Assembly: GCF_031846565.1 (NCBI RefSeq)
Contig: NZ_JAVRHL010000001.1
Span: forward strand, 744,001 to 808,000
Reading direction: 5' to 3'
DNA: 64,000 nt
DNA from: Tropicimonas_B omnivorans
Lineage (GTDB): Bacteria; Pseudomonadota; Alphaproteobacteria; Rhodobacterales; Rhodobacteraceae
The notes below the pieces were generated by a model that did no database searches, was not told the DNA's origin, and worked only from the letters and a program-made list of their open reading frames with translations. Within the stretch, counting starts at the first letter, position 1; each line of letters begins with the position of its first letter. Of this stretch, positions 17,503 to 24,684 are shown piece after piece. Position numbers and translations under genes: made by a program.

Positions 17503-18306
17503 CTAGTCCCGCACCGCCGCTTTGGACGTCTCTCCCGATGCCGGTGACAGACGCGTCTCGATTGCTTCGAGTCGCTGCAGAACCTCGACGCGATAATCCG
17601 CCGTCGCGGCATTCGATTCCTGCGCGTGCGCATCCTGCATCGAGTTGACGATGAGGCCGACGACGAGGTTCACGACCGCGAAGGTCGTCACGAGGATGAA
17701 GGGCACGAAGAAGAGCCAGGCTTCCGGGTGCACCTCCATCACAGGCCGCACGATGCCCATCGACCAGCTTTCGAGCGTCATGATCTGGAAGAGCGAATAG
17801 GCGGAGGCGCCGAGGGAGCCGAACCACTCGGGGAACGTCTCGCTGAAGAGCTTCGTGGCCATGACCGAGGCAATGTAGAAGATCACCGCCATCAGCAGGA
17901 ACACCGATCCCATGCCCGGCAGGGCGGTGACGAAGCCCTCCACCACGCGCCGAAGCGTCGGGGCGACGGAAATGACGCGCAGGAGCCGCAGGATCCGCAG
18001 CGCGCGCAGCACGGCGAAGCCCTGCCCCGAGGGGATGAACGCCACCGCCACGATGACGAAGTCGAAGACGTTCCAGCCGGAGCGGAAGAAGGACGGGCCG
18101 CGAGCGACGAGCTTGGCGGCGATCTCGAGGACGAAGATCGCGAGGCAGAGCCGGTCGATGGTGAGGATCAGGCCGCCGGCCTCTGCCATCACGGTCTCGG
18201 ATGTCTCGAGCCCGAGCGCGACCGCGTTGATCAGGATCACCGCCATGATCCCGTTCCTGAAAGACGGGCGGTCGATGAAGTCGGCTATGCGTGTTCGGAT
18301 CGTCAT
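17503..18306 (-). CDS. NaChBac-type voltage-gated sodium channel
   Basis: 267 residues, six transmembrane helices, the size of a bacterial Nav monomer that assembles as a homotetramer. The S4 sensor has arginines at every third position, R101, R104, R107 and R110, followed by VISVAPTLRR. The selectivity filter is T177-L-E-S-W-S-M-G184, identical to NavAb TLESWSMG, which predicts sodium selectivity. After S6 (about 203-222) a short cytoplasmic helix (residues ~240-255) fits the usual C-terminal coiled coil. Sodium entry may serve flagellar motility or pH homeostasis in a marine cell. It is monocistronic and convergent with gltX. The start has TGGAGA upstream. Confidence 0.95.
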   Translation of the reverse strand: MTIRTRIADFIDRPSFRNGIMAVILINAVALGLETSETVMAEAGGLILTIDRLCLAIFVLEIAAKLVARGPSFFRSGWNVFDFVIVAVAFIPSGQGFAVLRALRILRLLRVISVAPTLRRVVEGFVTALPGMGSVFLLMAVIFYIASVMATKLFSETFPEWFGSLGASAYSLFQIMTLESWSMGIVRPVMEVHPEAWLFFVPFILVTTFAVVNLVVGLIVNSMQDAHAQESNAATADYRVEVLQRLEAIETRLSPASGETSKAAVRD

Positions 18307-18420
18307 GTCGTCTCCAGTGGGCCCCGGCGGGGCCTCGGAAAAGCAGGAGCATCGGCCGCGAACAAGGACGCGCCGGACGAGGCCGCCGGACATGTGCCGG
18401 GATCGCCGCGTCGCCCTGGT

Positions 18421-19212
18421 TCAGCCCGAATGCACGCCGTCCGCGAGGGAGCGGACATAGGCCAGCAGCTCCTCGATCGGCCCGCCTTCGGCGAGCTTGG
18501 AGACGATGGCGGACCCGACCACCGCGCCGTCGGCGATTTCGGCGATGCCGCGGGCGCTCTCGGGGTCGCGGATGCCGAAACCGACGATGACCGGCAGGTC
18601 CGTCGCGGCCTTGATCCGGGCGACTTCGGGGGCGACGTCGGACGGCTCCGGCACTGCGGATCCGGTGATGCCGGTGATCGAGACGTAGTAGACGAAGCCG
18701 GACGTGTTCTCGAGGACGCGGGGCAGGCGGGCGTCGTCGGTCGTCGGCGTCGCGAGGCGGATGAAGTCGATCCCGGTCTTCAGTGCGGGGATGCAGAGTT
18801 CGTCGTCCTCCTCGGGGGGCAGGTCCACGACGATCAGACCGTCGACGCCGGCCTCCTTCGCCTCCGCCAGGAAACGCTCGACGCCGCGGGAGTAGATGGG
18901 ATTGTAGTAGCCCATCAGGACGATCGGCGTTTCGTCGTTCTCCTCGCGGAACGCGCGGACCATGCCGAGGGTCGATTCAAGGGTCATGCCGCCGGCGAGG
19001 GCGCGCTGACCTGCAGCCTGGATCGTGGGGCCGTCCGCCATTGGATCGGTGAAGGGGAGGCCGAGTTCGATGATGTCGACGCCGGCGTCCGGAAGCCCGC
19101 GGAGAACCTCCAGGCTGCGCTCCCGATCCGGGTCGCCCGCCATGATGTAGGAGACGAAGGCCTTGCGGCCCTCGGTGCGAAGACGGGCGAAGGTATCGGC
19201 GATCCTGGCCAT
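18421..19212 (-). CDS. trpA: Tryptophan synthase alpha subunit
   Basis: 263 residues. Cleaves indole-3-glycerol phosphate to indole, which passes to the beta subunit. E49 and D60, the catalytic pair, sit in the signature ELGLPFTDPMADGPTIQ at exactly the E. coli numbers. The glycine-rich phosphate loop near GFGIRDPE and SAIVSKLAEGG is also present. AAGGAG precedes the ATG at 19212. trpB is not adjacent, as often in alphaproteobacteria that split the trp genes. No leader peptide is obvious upstream. It lies head-to-tail after the sodium channel but with an unrelated function. Confidence 0.97.
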   Translation of the reverse strand: MARIADTFARLRTEGRKAFVSYIMAGDPDRERSLEVLRGLPDAGVDIIELGLPFTDPMADGPTIQAAGQRALAGGMTLESTLGMVRAFREENDETPIVLMGYYNPIYSRGVERFLAEAKEAGVDGLIVVDLPPEEDDELCIPALKTGIDFIRLATPTTDDARLPRVLENTSGFVYYVSITGITGSAVPEPSDVAPEVARIKAATDLPVIVGFGIRDPESARGIAEIADGAVVGSAIVSKLAEGGPIEELLAYVRSLADGVHSG

Positions 19213-19350
19213 GACGCGGCTCCTTGGTGGAAGGTCCTCGGCGCTGTTGCCCGAGCGGGGAGGGGAAATCAAGCGCGCGCCCGCGGGATCCTCGACCGGA
19301 AAATTCGCGGGTCCCGTGAAATGATCGAAGACGTGCCTATATCGGATCCC

Positions 19351-19542
19351 ATGAATTATATACTCGCACTCCTCCTTCCGCCCCTGTCCATCCTGCTCGC
19401 GGGACGGCCGATCGTCGCCATCGTGACCTTCATCATCTGGATCCCGTCGATCCTGATCAGCGGCGGTCTCGGTCACCCGATCTTCATCCTCCTGGCGTGG
19501 ATCCTGATCTACCAGTCCCACGCCGACCGCCGCGCGCGCTGA
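19351..19542 (+). CDS. Small Pmp3/YqaE-like membrane protein
   Basis: 63 residues with two hydrophobic helices, NYILALLLPPLSILLAGRP and a second from about IVAIVTFIIWIPSILISGG onward, and a third weaker segment. The ILALLLPPLS opening is characteristic of the Pmp3/YqaE family, which affects membrane potential and stress responses in yeast and bacteria. The C-terminus is QSHADRRAR, charged. An alternative ATG at 19321 would add ten residues. Neither site has a clear ribosome binding site, so the start is uncertain. The stop lies within the first copy of a 23-bp direct repeat. Function inferred from resemblance only. Confidence 0.6.
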   Translation: MNYILALLLPPLSILLAGRPIVAIVTFIIWIPSILISGGLGHPIFILLAWILIYQSHADRRAR

Positions 19543-19583
19543 CCGCGCGCCAAGACCGCAGCGCGCGCTGACCGCGCACCAAG
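19532..19583. repeat. Direct repeat, two 23-bp copies at 29-bp spacing
   Basis: 19532-19554 and 19561-19583 are 23-bp copies differing at one base (GCGCGCGCTGACCGCGC followed by G or A, then CCAAG). The first copy contains the stop codon of the small membrane gene. Each copy can fold on itself (GCGCG / CGCGC). It looks like a local duplication of a 29-bp unit. Confidence 0.85.
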
Positions 19584-19597
19584 GCGGCGTCACGGAC

Positions 19598-19620
19598 CTC
19601 CGCAGGGGCTGCCTGCGGGG
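19598..19620 (+). other. GC-rich hairpin between the Pmp3-like gene and ychF
   Basis: CCGCAGG (19600-19606) and CCTGCGG (19612-19618) form a perfect 7-bp stem with a 5-nt loop, extendable by a G-U and a C-G pair. No T-run follows, so it may slow transcription or protect RNA rather than act as a classical terminator. Confidence 0.5.
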
Positions 19621-19698
19621 TCTGCGGTCCCGCACGCCGCTTGCCCCTGAGCCCGTGTTCGCCTAGATGCGCCTGCGATCCATCACAAGGAGACCGGC

Positions 19699-20796
19699 AT
19701 GGGCTTTCGGACCGGCATCGTGGGGCTGCCGAACGTGGGCAAGTCCACGCTCTTCAACGCGCTGACCAAGACCGCGGCGGCGCAGGCAGCGAACTTCCCC
19801 TTCTGCACCATCGAGCCGAATGTCGGCGACGTGGCCGTCCCGGACGCGCGTCTGGAGCGGCTCGCGGGCATCGCGAAATCTGCTCGCACGATCCCGACAC
19901 GCATGACGTTCGTGGACATCGCCGGCCTCGTGAAGGGCGCGTCCAAGGGGGAAGGGCTCGGCAACCAGTTCCTCGCCAACATCCGCGAATGCGACGCCAT
20001 CGCCCACGTGCTGCGCTGCTTCGAGGATGACGACGTGACCCACGTCTCGGGCAAGGTGGATCCCGTGGACGATGCCGAGACCATCGAGACCGAACTGATG
20101 ATCTCGGACCTCGAATCCATCGAGAAGCGGCTCCAGAACCTCACCCGCAAGGTCCGCGGAGGGGACAAGGAGGCGATCCAGCAGGAGCGTCTTCTGAAGA
20201 CGGCGCAGGCCGCACTCGAGGGCGGCAAGCCCGCCCGATCCGTCGAGGTGGATGCGGACGATGCGAAGGCCTGGGAGATGCTTCAGCTTCTGACGTCGAA
20301 GCCGATCCTGTATGTCTGCAACGTCTCCGAGGACGAGGCTGGGACCGGAAACGCGCATTCCCGCGCCGTCGAGGAGATGGCCGCGGCGCAGGGCGCCGGC
20401 ACGGTCGTCATCTCCGCGAAGATTGAGGAGGAAATCTCCCAGCTCGATGCGGAGGAGGCGGCGGAGTTCCTCGAGACACTGGGGCTGGACGAGGCCGGAC
20501 TCGATCGGCTGATCCGCGCCGGCTACGAGCTTCTGGGCCTTCAGACGTTCTTTACCGTCGGCCCCAAGGAGGCCCGTGCATGGACCGTTCCGGGCGGGGT
20601 CGCGGCGCCCCAGGCCGCCGGGGTCATCCACGGCGATTTCGAGCGCGCCTTCATTCGCGCCGAGACGATCTCCTACGACGATTACGTCGCCCTCGGGGGC
20701 GAGCAGGGCGCCAAGGATGCCGGCAAGATGCGGGCTGAGGGGAAGGCCTACAAGGTTGCGGACGGCGACGTGCTGCATTTCCTGCACGGCGCCTGA
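19699..20796 (+). CDS. ychF: Redox-regulated ATPase / GTPase YchF (OLA1 family)
   Basis: 365 residues. An Obg-related P-loop protein that binds ribosomes and prefers ATP. The P-loop is GLPNVGKSTLFNAL (residues 7-20), followed by the switch region TIEPNVG, the DIAGLVKGASKGEG switch II, and the C-terminal TGS domain (after about residue 280) ending with the FERAFIRAETI motif. AAGGAG precedes the ATG at 19699. It stands alone between the small membrane gene and purU. The assignment is unambiguous. Confidence 0.97.
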   Translation: MGFRTGIVGLPNVGKSTLFNALTKTAAAQAANFPFCTIEPNVGDVAVPDARLERLAGIAKSARTIPTRMTFVDIAGLVKGASKGEGLGNQFLANIRECDAIAHVLRCFEDDDVTHVSGKVDPVDDAETIETELMISDLESIEKRLQNLTRKVRGGDKEAIQQERLLKTAQAALEGGKPARSVEVDADDAKAWEMLQLLTSKPILYVCNVSEDEAGTGNAHSRAVEEMAAAQGAGTVVISAKIEEEISQLDAEEAAEFLETLGLDEAGLDRLIRAGYELLGLQTFFTVGPKEARAWTVPGGVAAPQAAGVIHGDFERAFIRAETISYDDYVALGGEQGAKDAGKMRAEGKAYKVADGDVLHFLHGA

Positions 20797-20930
20797 CGCA
20801 CAAAAGGCAGGGCCCCGCGCCGCTTTCCCTCCGCCGTGCGGCGCTTTCCGGCGCGCCGGCGGCCCGGGCGGCGGTCAGCGTTCGGGCTCATGGGACCGTC
20901 GTCCCCCCGCGTTTCTGAATCGGATGTGAC

Positions 20931-21815
20931 ATGACGAATTTCGCACTGACCGTGAAGTGCCCCTCGACCCGCGGGATCGTGGCGGCCATCGCCAATTATC
21001 TCGCCGAGCATGGCTGCAACATCACCGACAGTTCCCAGTTCGACGATACCGAGACGGGCAACTTCTTCATGCGCGTGAGCTTCGTCTCCGAGGAGGACCG
21101 CACGCTTGCCGCGCTCGAGGAGGGCTTCGCCGCGACGGCCAAGGGCCTCGCGATGGATTACGCCTTTCACGACGAGGCGGAGAAGATGAAGGTCGTCATC
21201 ATGGTGTCCCGCTTCGGGCACTGCCTGAACGACCTGCTCTATCGCTGGAGGATCGGCGCGCTGCCGATCGACATCGTCGCGGTGATCTCCAACCACATGG
21301 AGTACCAGAAGGTCGTCGTGAACCACGACATCCCCTTCCACCACATCCGTGTGACCAAGGAGAACAAGGCGCAGGCCGAGGCGCAGCAGATGTCCATCAT
21401 CGAGGAGAGCGGCGCCGACCTGGTGATCCTCGCCCGCTACATGCAGGTCCTGTCCGACGAGATGTGCCGGAAGATGTCCGGCCGGATCATCAACATCCAC
21501 CACTCGTTCCTGCCAAGCTTCAAGGGCGCAAATCCCTACAAGCAGGCCTTCGAGCGTGGCGTGAAGCTCATCGGGGCGACGTCCCACTACGTGACGGCCG
21601 ATCTCGACGAGGGACCGATCATCGAACAGGAAACGGTGCGCGTCACCCACGCCCAGAGCAACAACGACTACGTTTCATTGGGCCGGGATGTCGAGGCGCA
21701 GGTGCTCGCGCGGGCGATCCATGCCCATATCCATCGGCGCGTTTTCATCAACGGAAGCAAAACAGTTGTTTTCCCGGCCTCTCCCAACAGCTACGCCTCG
21801 GAGCGGATGGGCTGA
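20931..21815 (+). CDS. purU: Formyltetrahydrofolate deformylase
   Basis: 294 residues. Hydrolyses 10-formyl-THF to THF and formate, adjusting one-carbon pools. The N-terminal ACT domain (about 1-80) is followed by a formyltransferase-fold domain with NHMEYQKVV, the catalytic histidine in INIHHSFLPSF and the aspartate in TADLDEGPIIEQ. Rhodobacterales often carry several purU copies, some linked to glycine betaine or sarcosine demethylation. No such partner is adjacent here. A compound hairpin sits directly on its stop codon, and the next small reading frame follows. Confidence 0.95.
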   Translation: MTNFALTVKCPSTRGIVAAIANYLAEHGCNITDSSQFDDTETGNFFMRVSFVSEEDRTLAALEEGFAATAKGLAMDYAFHDEAEKMKVVIMVSRFGHCLNDLLYRWRIGALPIDIVAVISNHMEYQKVVVNHDIPFHHIRVTKENKAQAEAQQMSIIEESGADLVILARYMQVLSDEMCRKMSGRIINIHHSFLPSFKGANPYKQAFERGVKLIGATSHYVTADLDEGPIIEQETVRVTHAQSNNDYVSLGRDVEAQVLARAIHAHIHRRVFINGSKTVVFPASPNSYASERMG

Positions 21816-21847
21816 ACGCGGGGAACCGTGATCCTCACGTCCGCGTT
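21815..21847 (+). other. Compound stem-loop immediately after purU
   Basis: An outer stem AACGCGG (21815-21821) / CCGCGTT (21841-21847) encloses an inner stem CGTGA (21827-21831) / TCACG (21835-21839) with a TCC triloop. All pairs are perfect. It begins on the last base of the purU stop codon. No T-run follows, so it is more likely an mRNA structure, such as a 3'-end protector, than an intrinsic terminator. Confidence 0.55.
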
Positions 21848-21879
21848 ACGGCTGGAAATCAATCAGGAGGCAGTTCACA

Positions 21880-21948
21880 ATGAACCGCATCATCTATCTC
21901 GTCGGCCTTGTGGTCATCGTTCTCGCCATCGTGGCGTTCGTGCTCTGA
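21880..21948 (+). CDS. 22-residue single-helix membrane peptide
   Basis: A tiny gene with a perfect AGGAGG ribosome binding site spaced 9 nt before its ATG. The peptide starts MNRIIYLVGL, continues as an uninterrupted hydrophobic run (VVIVLAIVAF) and ends VL, so almost the whole chain is one transmembrane helix with a short charged N-terminus. Very similar peptides opening MNRIIYLVGL are, from memory, common in Rhodobacterales, but no function is known to me. It follows purU by 64 nt. The start and stop are clear, and the strong ribosome binding site makes chance unlikely. Confidence 0.7.
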   Translation: MNRIIYLVGLVVIVLAIVAFVL

Positions 21949-21960
21949 TCTGAGCCGATA

Positions 21961-22383
21961 TCACCGGTCATCGGCGGTGCGGGAGGTTTCATCCGCCGCG
22001 CCGCCGGGATCGGAAATCAGTCCCTCCCGGACGAGAAGGCGCTCGAGCGCGTCCATCTCCACCGGTTCGACCTGACCGAATCCCTGCATCCAGACCGTGG
22101 CATCGCGCAGGGAGGCCGGTTCCAGCCGACACCATTTCACCCGTCCCCGCTGCTCCTGCGAAATCAGACCGGCGCGGGTCAGGACGGACAGGTGCTTCGA
22201 GATCGCCGCGAGCGACATCTCGAAGGGCTCAGCCACGTCGGTCACCGCCATGTCGTCTTCCAGCAACATCGACAGGATCGCGCGCCGCGTCGGATCGGCC
22301 AGCGCGGCGAACAGAATGTCGAGATGATGGGGGGCAGGGCGGACCATTCCCTCGCCGATAGGAGCGTCCGGATCGTCGGTCAA
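21961..22383 (-). CDS. ArsR-family winged-helix transcriptional regulator
   Basis: Up to 140 residues. A winged-helix HTH of the ArsR/SmtB type: LFAALADPTRRAILSML, then AVTDVAEPFEMSLAAISKHLSVLTRAGLI, with the recognition helix SLAAISKHLSVL, and the wing QRGRVKWCRLEP. No metal-binding cysteine pair of the classical ELCVCDL type is visible, so it may sense something other than metals. The TTG at 22383 would give the full length. The ATG at 22347 gives 128 residues. Neither has a well-spaced ribosome binding site. It is divergent from the ATP synthase operon. Confidence 0.8.
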   Translation of the reverse strand: MTDDPDAPIGEGMVRPAPHHLDILFAALADPTRRAILSMLLEDDMAVTDVAEPFEMSLAAISKHLSVLTRAGLISQEQRGRVKWCRLEPASLRDATVWMQGFGQVEPVEMDALERLLVREGLISDPGGAADETSRTADDR

Positions 22384-22455
22384 CCTCGCAGTTGAATATG
22401 GCAGCCGGGCGGATTCGGGGCTGCGCGCCGTTCTGGGCTGAGGCCCTGCTTGGTA

Positions 22456-22469
22456 AAAACGAACGTTTT
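22456..22469. promoter_or_regulatory. Palindrome upstream of the atp operon, possible operator
   Basis: AAAACG AA CGTTTT, a perfect inverted repeat of 6-bp arms with a 2-bp spacer, sits 27 bp upstream of the proposed atpI -35 box, between the divergent arsR gene and atpI. The sequence is AT-rich in a GC-rich genome, so chance is less likely. A regulator site is plausible, ArsR itself being a candidate. Confidence 0.4.
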
Positions 22470-22496
22470 CAATGATTTGTTAGAGTCCTTTGCCAA

Positions 22497-22525
22497 TTGA
22501 CTTGTCTGTCCCCCCTGCCTAGAAC
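22497..22525 (+). promoter_or_regulatory. Putative sigma-70 promoter of atpIBEXF
   Basis: TTGACT (22497-22502) and TAGAAC (22520-22525) with a 17-bp spacer. The -35 matches TTGACA at five of six, the -10 matches at four. Transcription would start about 18 nt before the atpI ATG. Confidence 0.5.
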
Positions 22526-22549
22526 CACGACCGACGACGGGGGCGGCCC

Positions 22550-22882
22550 ATGACCGACGACGATAAAGCGGACCGCCTGCGCCGGCTCGACGAGCAGATC
22601 GCGCGCCTCAAGGGCACGACGGGAAAGCCGGAGACGAGCCGGGTGGAAGACCACCACAGTCAGGCGCAGATCGCCTGGCGCATGGTGACGGAGCTCGTGG
22701 CCGGTCTCTTGATCGGTCTCGGGGTCGGCATGGGGCTCGATGCCCTGTTCGGAACGAAGCCGTTCCTGCTGATCCTGTTCATCGGGCTCGGGTTCTTCGC
22801 CGGAGTGCGCGTGATGATGCGTACGGCGGAGGAGATCGGTAAGAACGCGGGCGATCGGCCCGCCGCAGACGACGAGGGCTGA
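22550..22882 (+). CDS. atpI: F0F1 ATP synthase assembly protein AtpI
   Basis: 110 residues with two hydrophobic segments (about 48-62 LVAGLLIGLGVGMGL and 70-86 LLILFIGLGFFAG), a polar N-terminal region containing a short helix with DEQIARLKG, and an acidic tail. It has the AtpI/AtpZ topology and sits directly upstream of atpB. It helps assemble the c-ring or takes part in magnesium uptake. The atpB GTG begins 2 nt after its stop. Identity is by topology and position. Confidence 0.9.
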   Translation: MTDDDKADRLRRLDEQIARLKGTTGKPETSRVEDHHSQAQIAWRMVTELVAGLLIGLGVGMGLDALFGTKPFLLILFIGLGFFAGVRVMMRTAEEIGKNAGDRPAADDEG

Positions 22883-22883
22883 C

Positions 22884-23657
22884 GTGGAAGAAGAAGCGGC
22901 ACACGACGTGGCGGCGCATGGCGCCAGTGGCGGCATCCAGATCCACCCGATGGACCAGTTCATCGTGCGCCCTCTCTTCGGCGGGGACGAGATCCACTGG
23001 TACACCCCCACCAACGTCACGCTCTGGATGGCCCTGACCGTTCTGGCGATCGCGCTTCTGCTGGTCGTCGGAACGCGCGGCCGCAACGTGGTGCCGAGCC
23101 GCGGCCAGTCGGTCGCCGAGCTCGCCTACGGCTTCGTCTACAAGATGGTTGAGGACGTGACCGGCAAGGAGGGGCTGAAATATTTCCCCTACATCATGAC
23201 GCTGTTCATGTTCATCGTGACGGCGAACATGCTGGGCCTGATCCCCGCCGCCTTCACGGTCACCTCGCACATCGCCGTCACCGCCGTCCTGGCCCTCGCG
23301 GTCTTCTTCACGGTGACGATCCTCGGCTTCGTCAAGAACGGCACGGGCTTCCTGTCGCTGTTCTGGGTCGCCTCGGCGCCGCTCGCGCTGCGCCCGGTCC
23401 TGGCGATCATCGAGCTGATTTCATACTTCATCCGCCCGGTCAGCCACTCCATCCGTCTTGCCGGCAACCTGATGGCCGGACACGCGGTGATGAAGGTCTT
23501 TGCGGGCTTTGCCGCGGCGGCCGCCATCGCGCCCTTCTCGATCCTCGCGATCACCGCGATCTACGGGCTCGAGCTGCTGGTCGCGTTCATCCAGGCGTAC
23601 ATCTTCACGATCCTGACCTGCGTCTATCTCAAGGACGCGCTTCACCCGCACCACTAA
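22884..23657 (+). CDS. atpB: ATP synthase F0 subunit a
   Basis: 257 residues using the GTG at 22884. The ATG at 22950 (MDQFIVRPLF) is an in-frame alternative. Subunit a forms the proton half-channels beside the c-ring. Five to six hydrophobic helices are visible. The essential arginine is R191 in SHSIRLAGNLMAGH. The helix GLIPAAFTVTSHIAVTAVLAL also matches the family. It is the second gene of atpIBEXF. The GAGGG 8-12 nt upstream of the GTG is a weak ribosome binding site. Confidence 0.95.
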   Translation: MEEEAAHDVAAHGASGGIQIHPMDQFIVRPLFGGDEIHWYTPTNVTLWMALTVLAIALLLVVGTRGRNVVPSRGQSVAELAYGFVYKMVEDVTGKEGLKYFPYIMTLFMFIVTANMLGLIPAAFTVTSHIAVTAVLALAVFFTVTILGFVKNGTGFLSLFWVASAPLALRPVLAIIELISYFIRPVSHSIRLAGNLMAGHAVMKVFAGFAAAAAIAPFSILAITAIYGLELLVAFIQAYIFTILTCVYLKDALHPHH

Positions 23658-23716
23658 GGGCGGGCCGGATCGACCGAACCCCTATCTGCCAATTCCAGTC
23701 CCAAGGAGAAAAGATC

Positions 23717-23953
23717 ATGGAAGGCGAAATCGCAAACATGGGCCAGTTCATCGGTGCAGGCCTTGCAGGTCTCGGCTGCGGCGTGTCCGCTCTCGGGATC
23801 GGCAACGTCGCCGGTAACTTCCTCTCCGGCGCCCTGCGCAACCCGTCTGCCGCCGCCGGCCAGACCGCCACGCTCTTCATCGGCATCGCGTTCGCCGAAG
23901 CGCTCGGCATCTTCTCGTTCCTCGTCGCCCTGCTGCTGATGTTCGCCGTCTGA
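23717..23953 (+). CDS. atpE: ATP synthase F0 subunit c
   Basis: 78 residues, two helices joined by the polar loop R41-N-P-S. The proton-carrying carboxylate is E61 in IAFAEALGIF. The first helix has the GAGLAGLGCGVSALGIG glycine pattern for packing in the ring. AAGGAG precedes the ATG. As the ring needs 10-15 copies, its translation is usually raised, and the hairpin downstream may stabilise the message. The glutamate and glycine pattern predict proton rather than sodium coupling, because no sodium-binding Q/S/T signature is apparent. Confidence 0.97.
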   Translation: MEGEIANMGQFIGAGLAGLGCGVSALGIGNVAGNFLSGALRNPSAAAGQTATLFIGIAFAEALGIFSFLVALLLMFAV

Positions 23954-23978
23954 TCGGACGGACTGCAACTGGCGATAT

Positions 23979-24022
23979 GCCGGCGGAGGGCGACCTGATC
24001 GTCTTCCGCCGCCGGGGCATCC
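23979..24022 (+). other. Intercistronic hairpin between atpE and atpX
   Basis: ATGCC plus GGCGG (23977-23986) can pair with CCGCC and GGCAT (24006-24020) through a GG bulge, giving two 5-bp stems. It lies between the c-subunit and b'-subunit genes. Such hairpins can set different mRNA stability for atpE. Pairing is read by eye, and alternatives exist. Confidence 0.35.
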
Positions 24023-24051
24023 CGCCCCGGGTCTGACCCAAGGAGACGCCG

Positions 24052-24684
24052 ATGGAAGAGACCGACGCGGAAATGTCCCCGGCGGACACCGCGGGGCGGA
24101 CCGGAGTAGTGGAGAACCACGACGTCGGCGCATTGCCGTCGGACGTGGATGTACACACCGAGACCCTCGCGCATGAGGAAGAGGCCGCGGGCATGCCGCA
24201 GCTGAACCTCGAAACGTTCCCCAACCAGATCTTCTGGCTGGTGATCGCGCTCGTCGCGATTTACCTCATCCTGTCCCGCATCGCGCTGCCGCGCATCGCC
24301 GCCGTTCTGGCGGAGCGGAATGGCACGATCACCAACGATATCGCGGCGGCCGAGGAGCTCAAGCTCCGCGCGTCCGAGGCGGAAGAGGCCTACAAGCAGG
24401 CGCTCGCCGATGCCCGGAGCGAGGCGCAGAAGATCTCCGCCGATACCCGTGCCGAGATCCAGGCGGACCTCGACGAGGCCATCGCAGCCGCCGATGCCGA
24501 CATCGCCGAGAAGACGGCCGAGAGCCAGCGCCGGATCGGCGAGATCCGTGACCAGGCTGCGGCGGATGTCGAGGTCGTGGCCAAGGATGTCGCTCAGTCC
24601 ATCGTCGAAGCGTTCGGCCAGGACGCGGACGATGCCGCTGTGAATGGCGCCGTCGACGCCGAGATGGGGAGCCGTACCGCATGA
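24052..24684 (+). CDS. atpX: ATP synthase F0 subunit b' (AtpX)
   Basis: 210 residues. A short acidic, proline-containing N-terminal extension of about 45 residues precedes the family core MPQLNLETFPNQIFWLVI, one transmembrane helix, and a long alanine- and glutamate-rich helix (about 85-200) that forms the stator dimer with subunit b. An alternative start at M48 would give the shorter classical protein, but AAGGAG upstream of 24052 supports the long form. The stator b' gene pairs with atpF, its stop overlapping atpF by 4 nt (ATGA), as in photosynthetic-type alphaproteobacteria. Confidence 0.92.
   Translation: MEETDAEMSPADTAGRTGVVENHDVGALPSDVDVHTETLAHEEEAAGMPQLNLETFPNQIFWLVIALVAIYLILSRIALPRIAAVLAERNGTITNDIAAAEELKLRASEAEEAYKQALADARSEAQKISADTRAEIQADLDEAIAAADADIAEKTAESQRRIGEIRDQAAADVEVVAKDVAQSIVEAFGQDADDAAVNGAVDAEMGSRTA

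Noticed and set aside
17626..19542. 638-codon plus-strand frame across the channel and trpA genes
   Set aside because: Only its last ~63 codons (19351-19542) resemble a protein. The rest is antisense to real genes.
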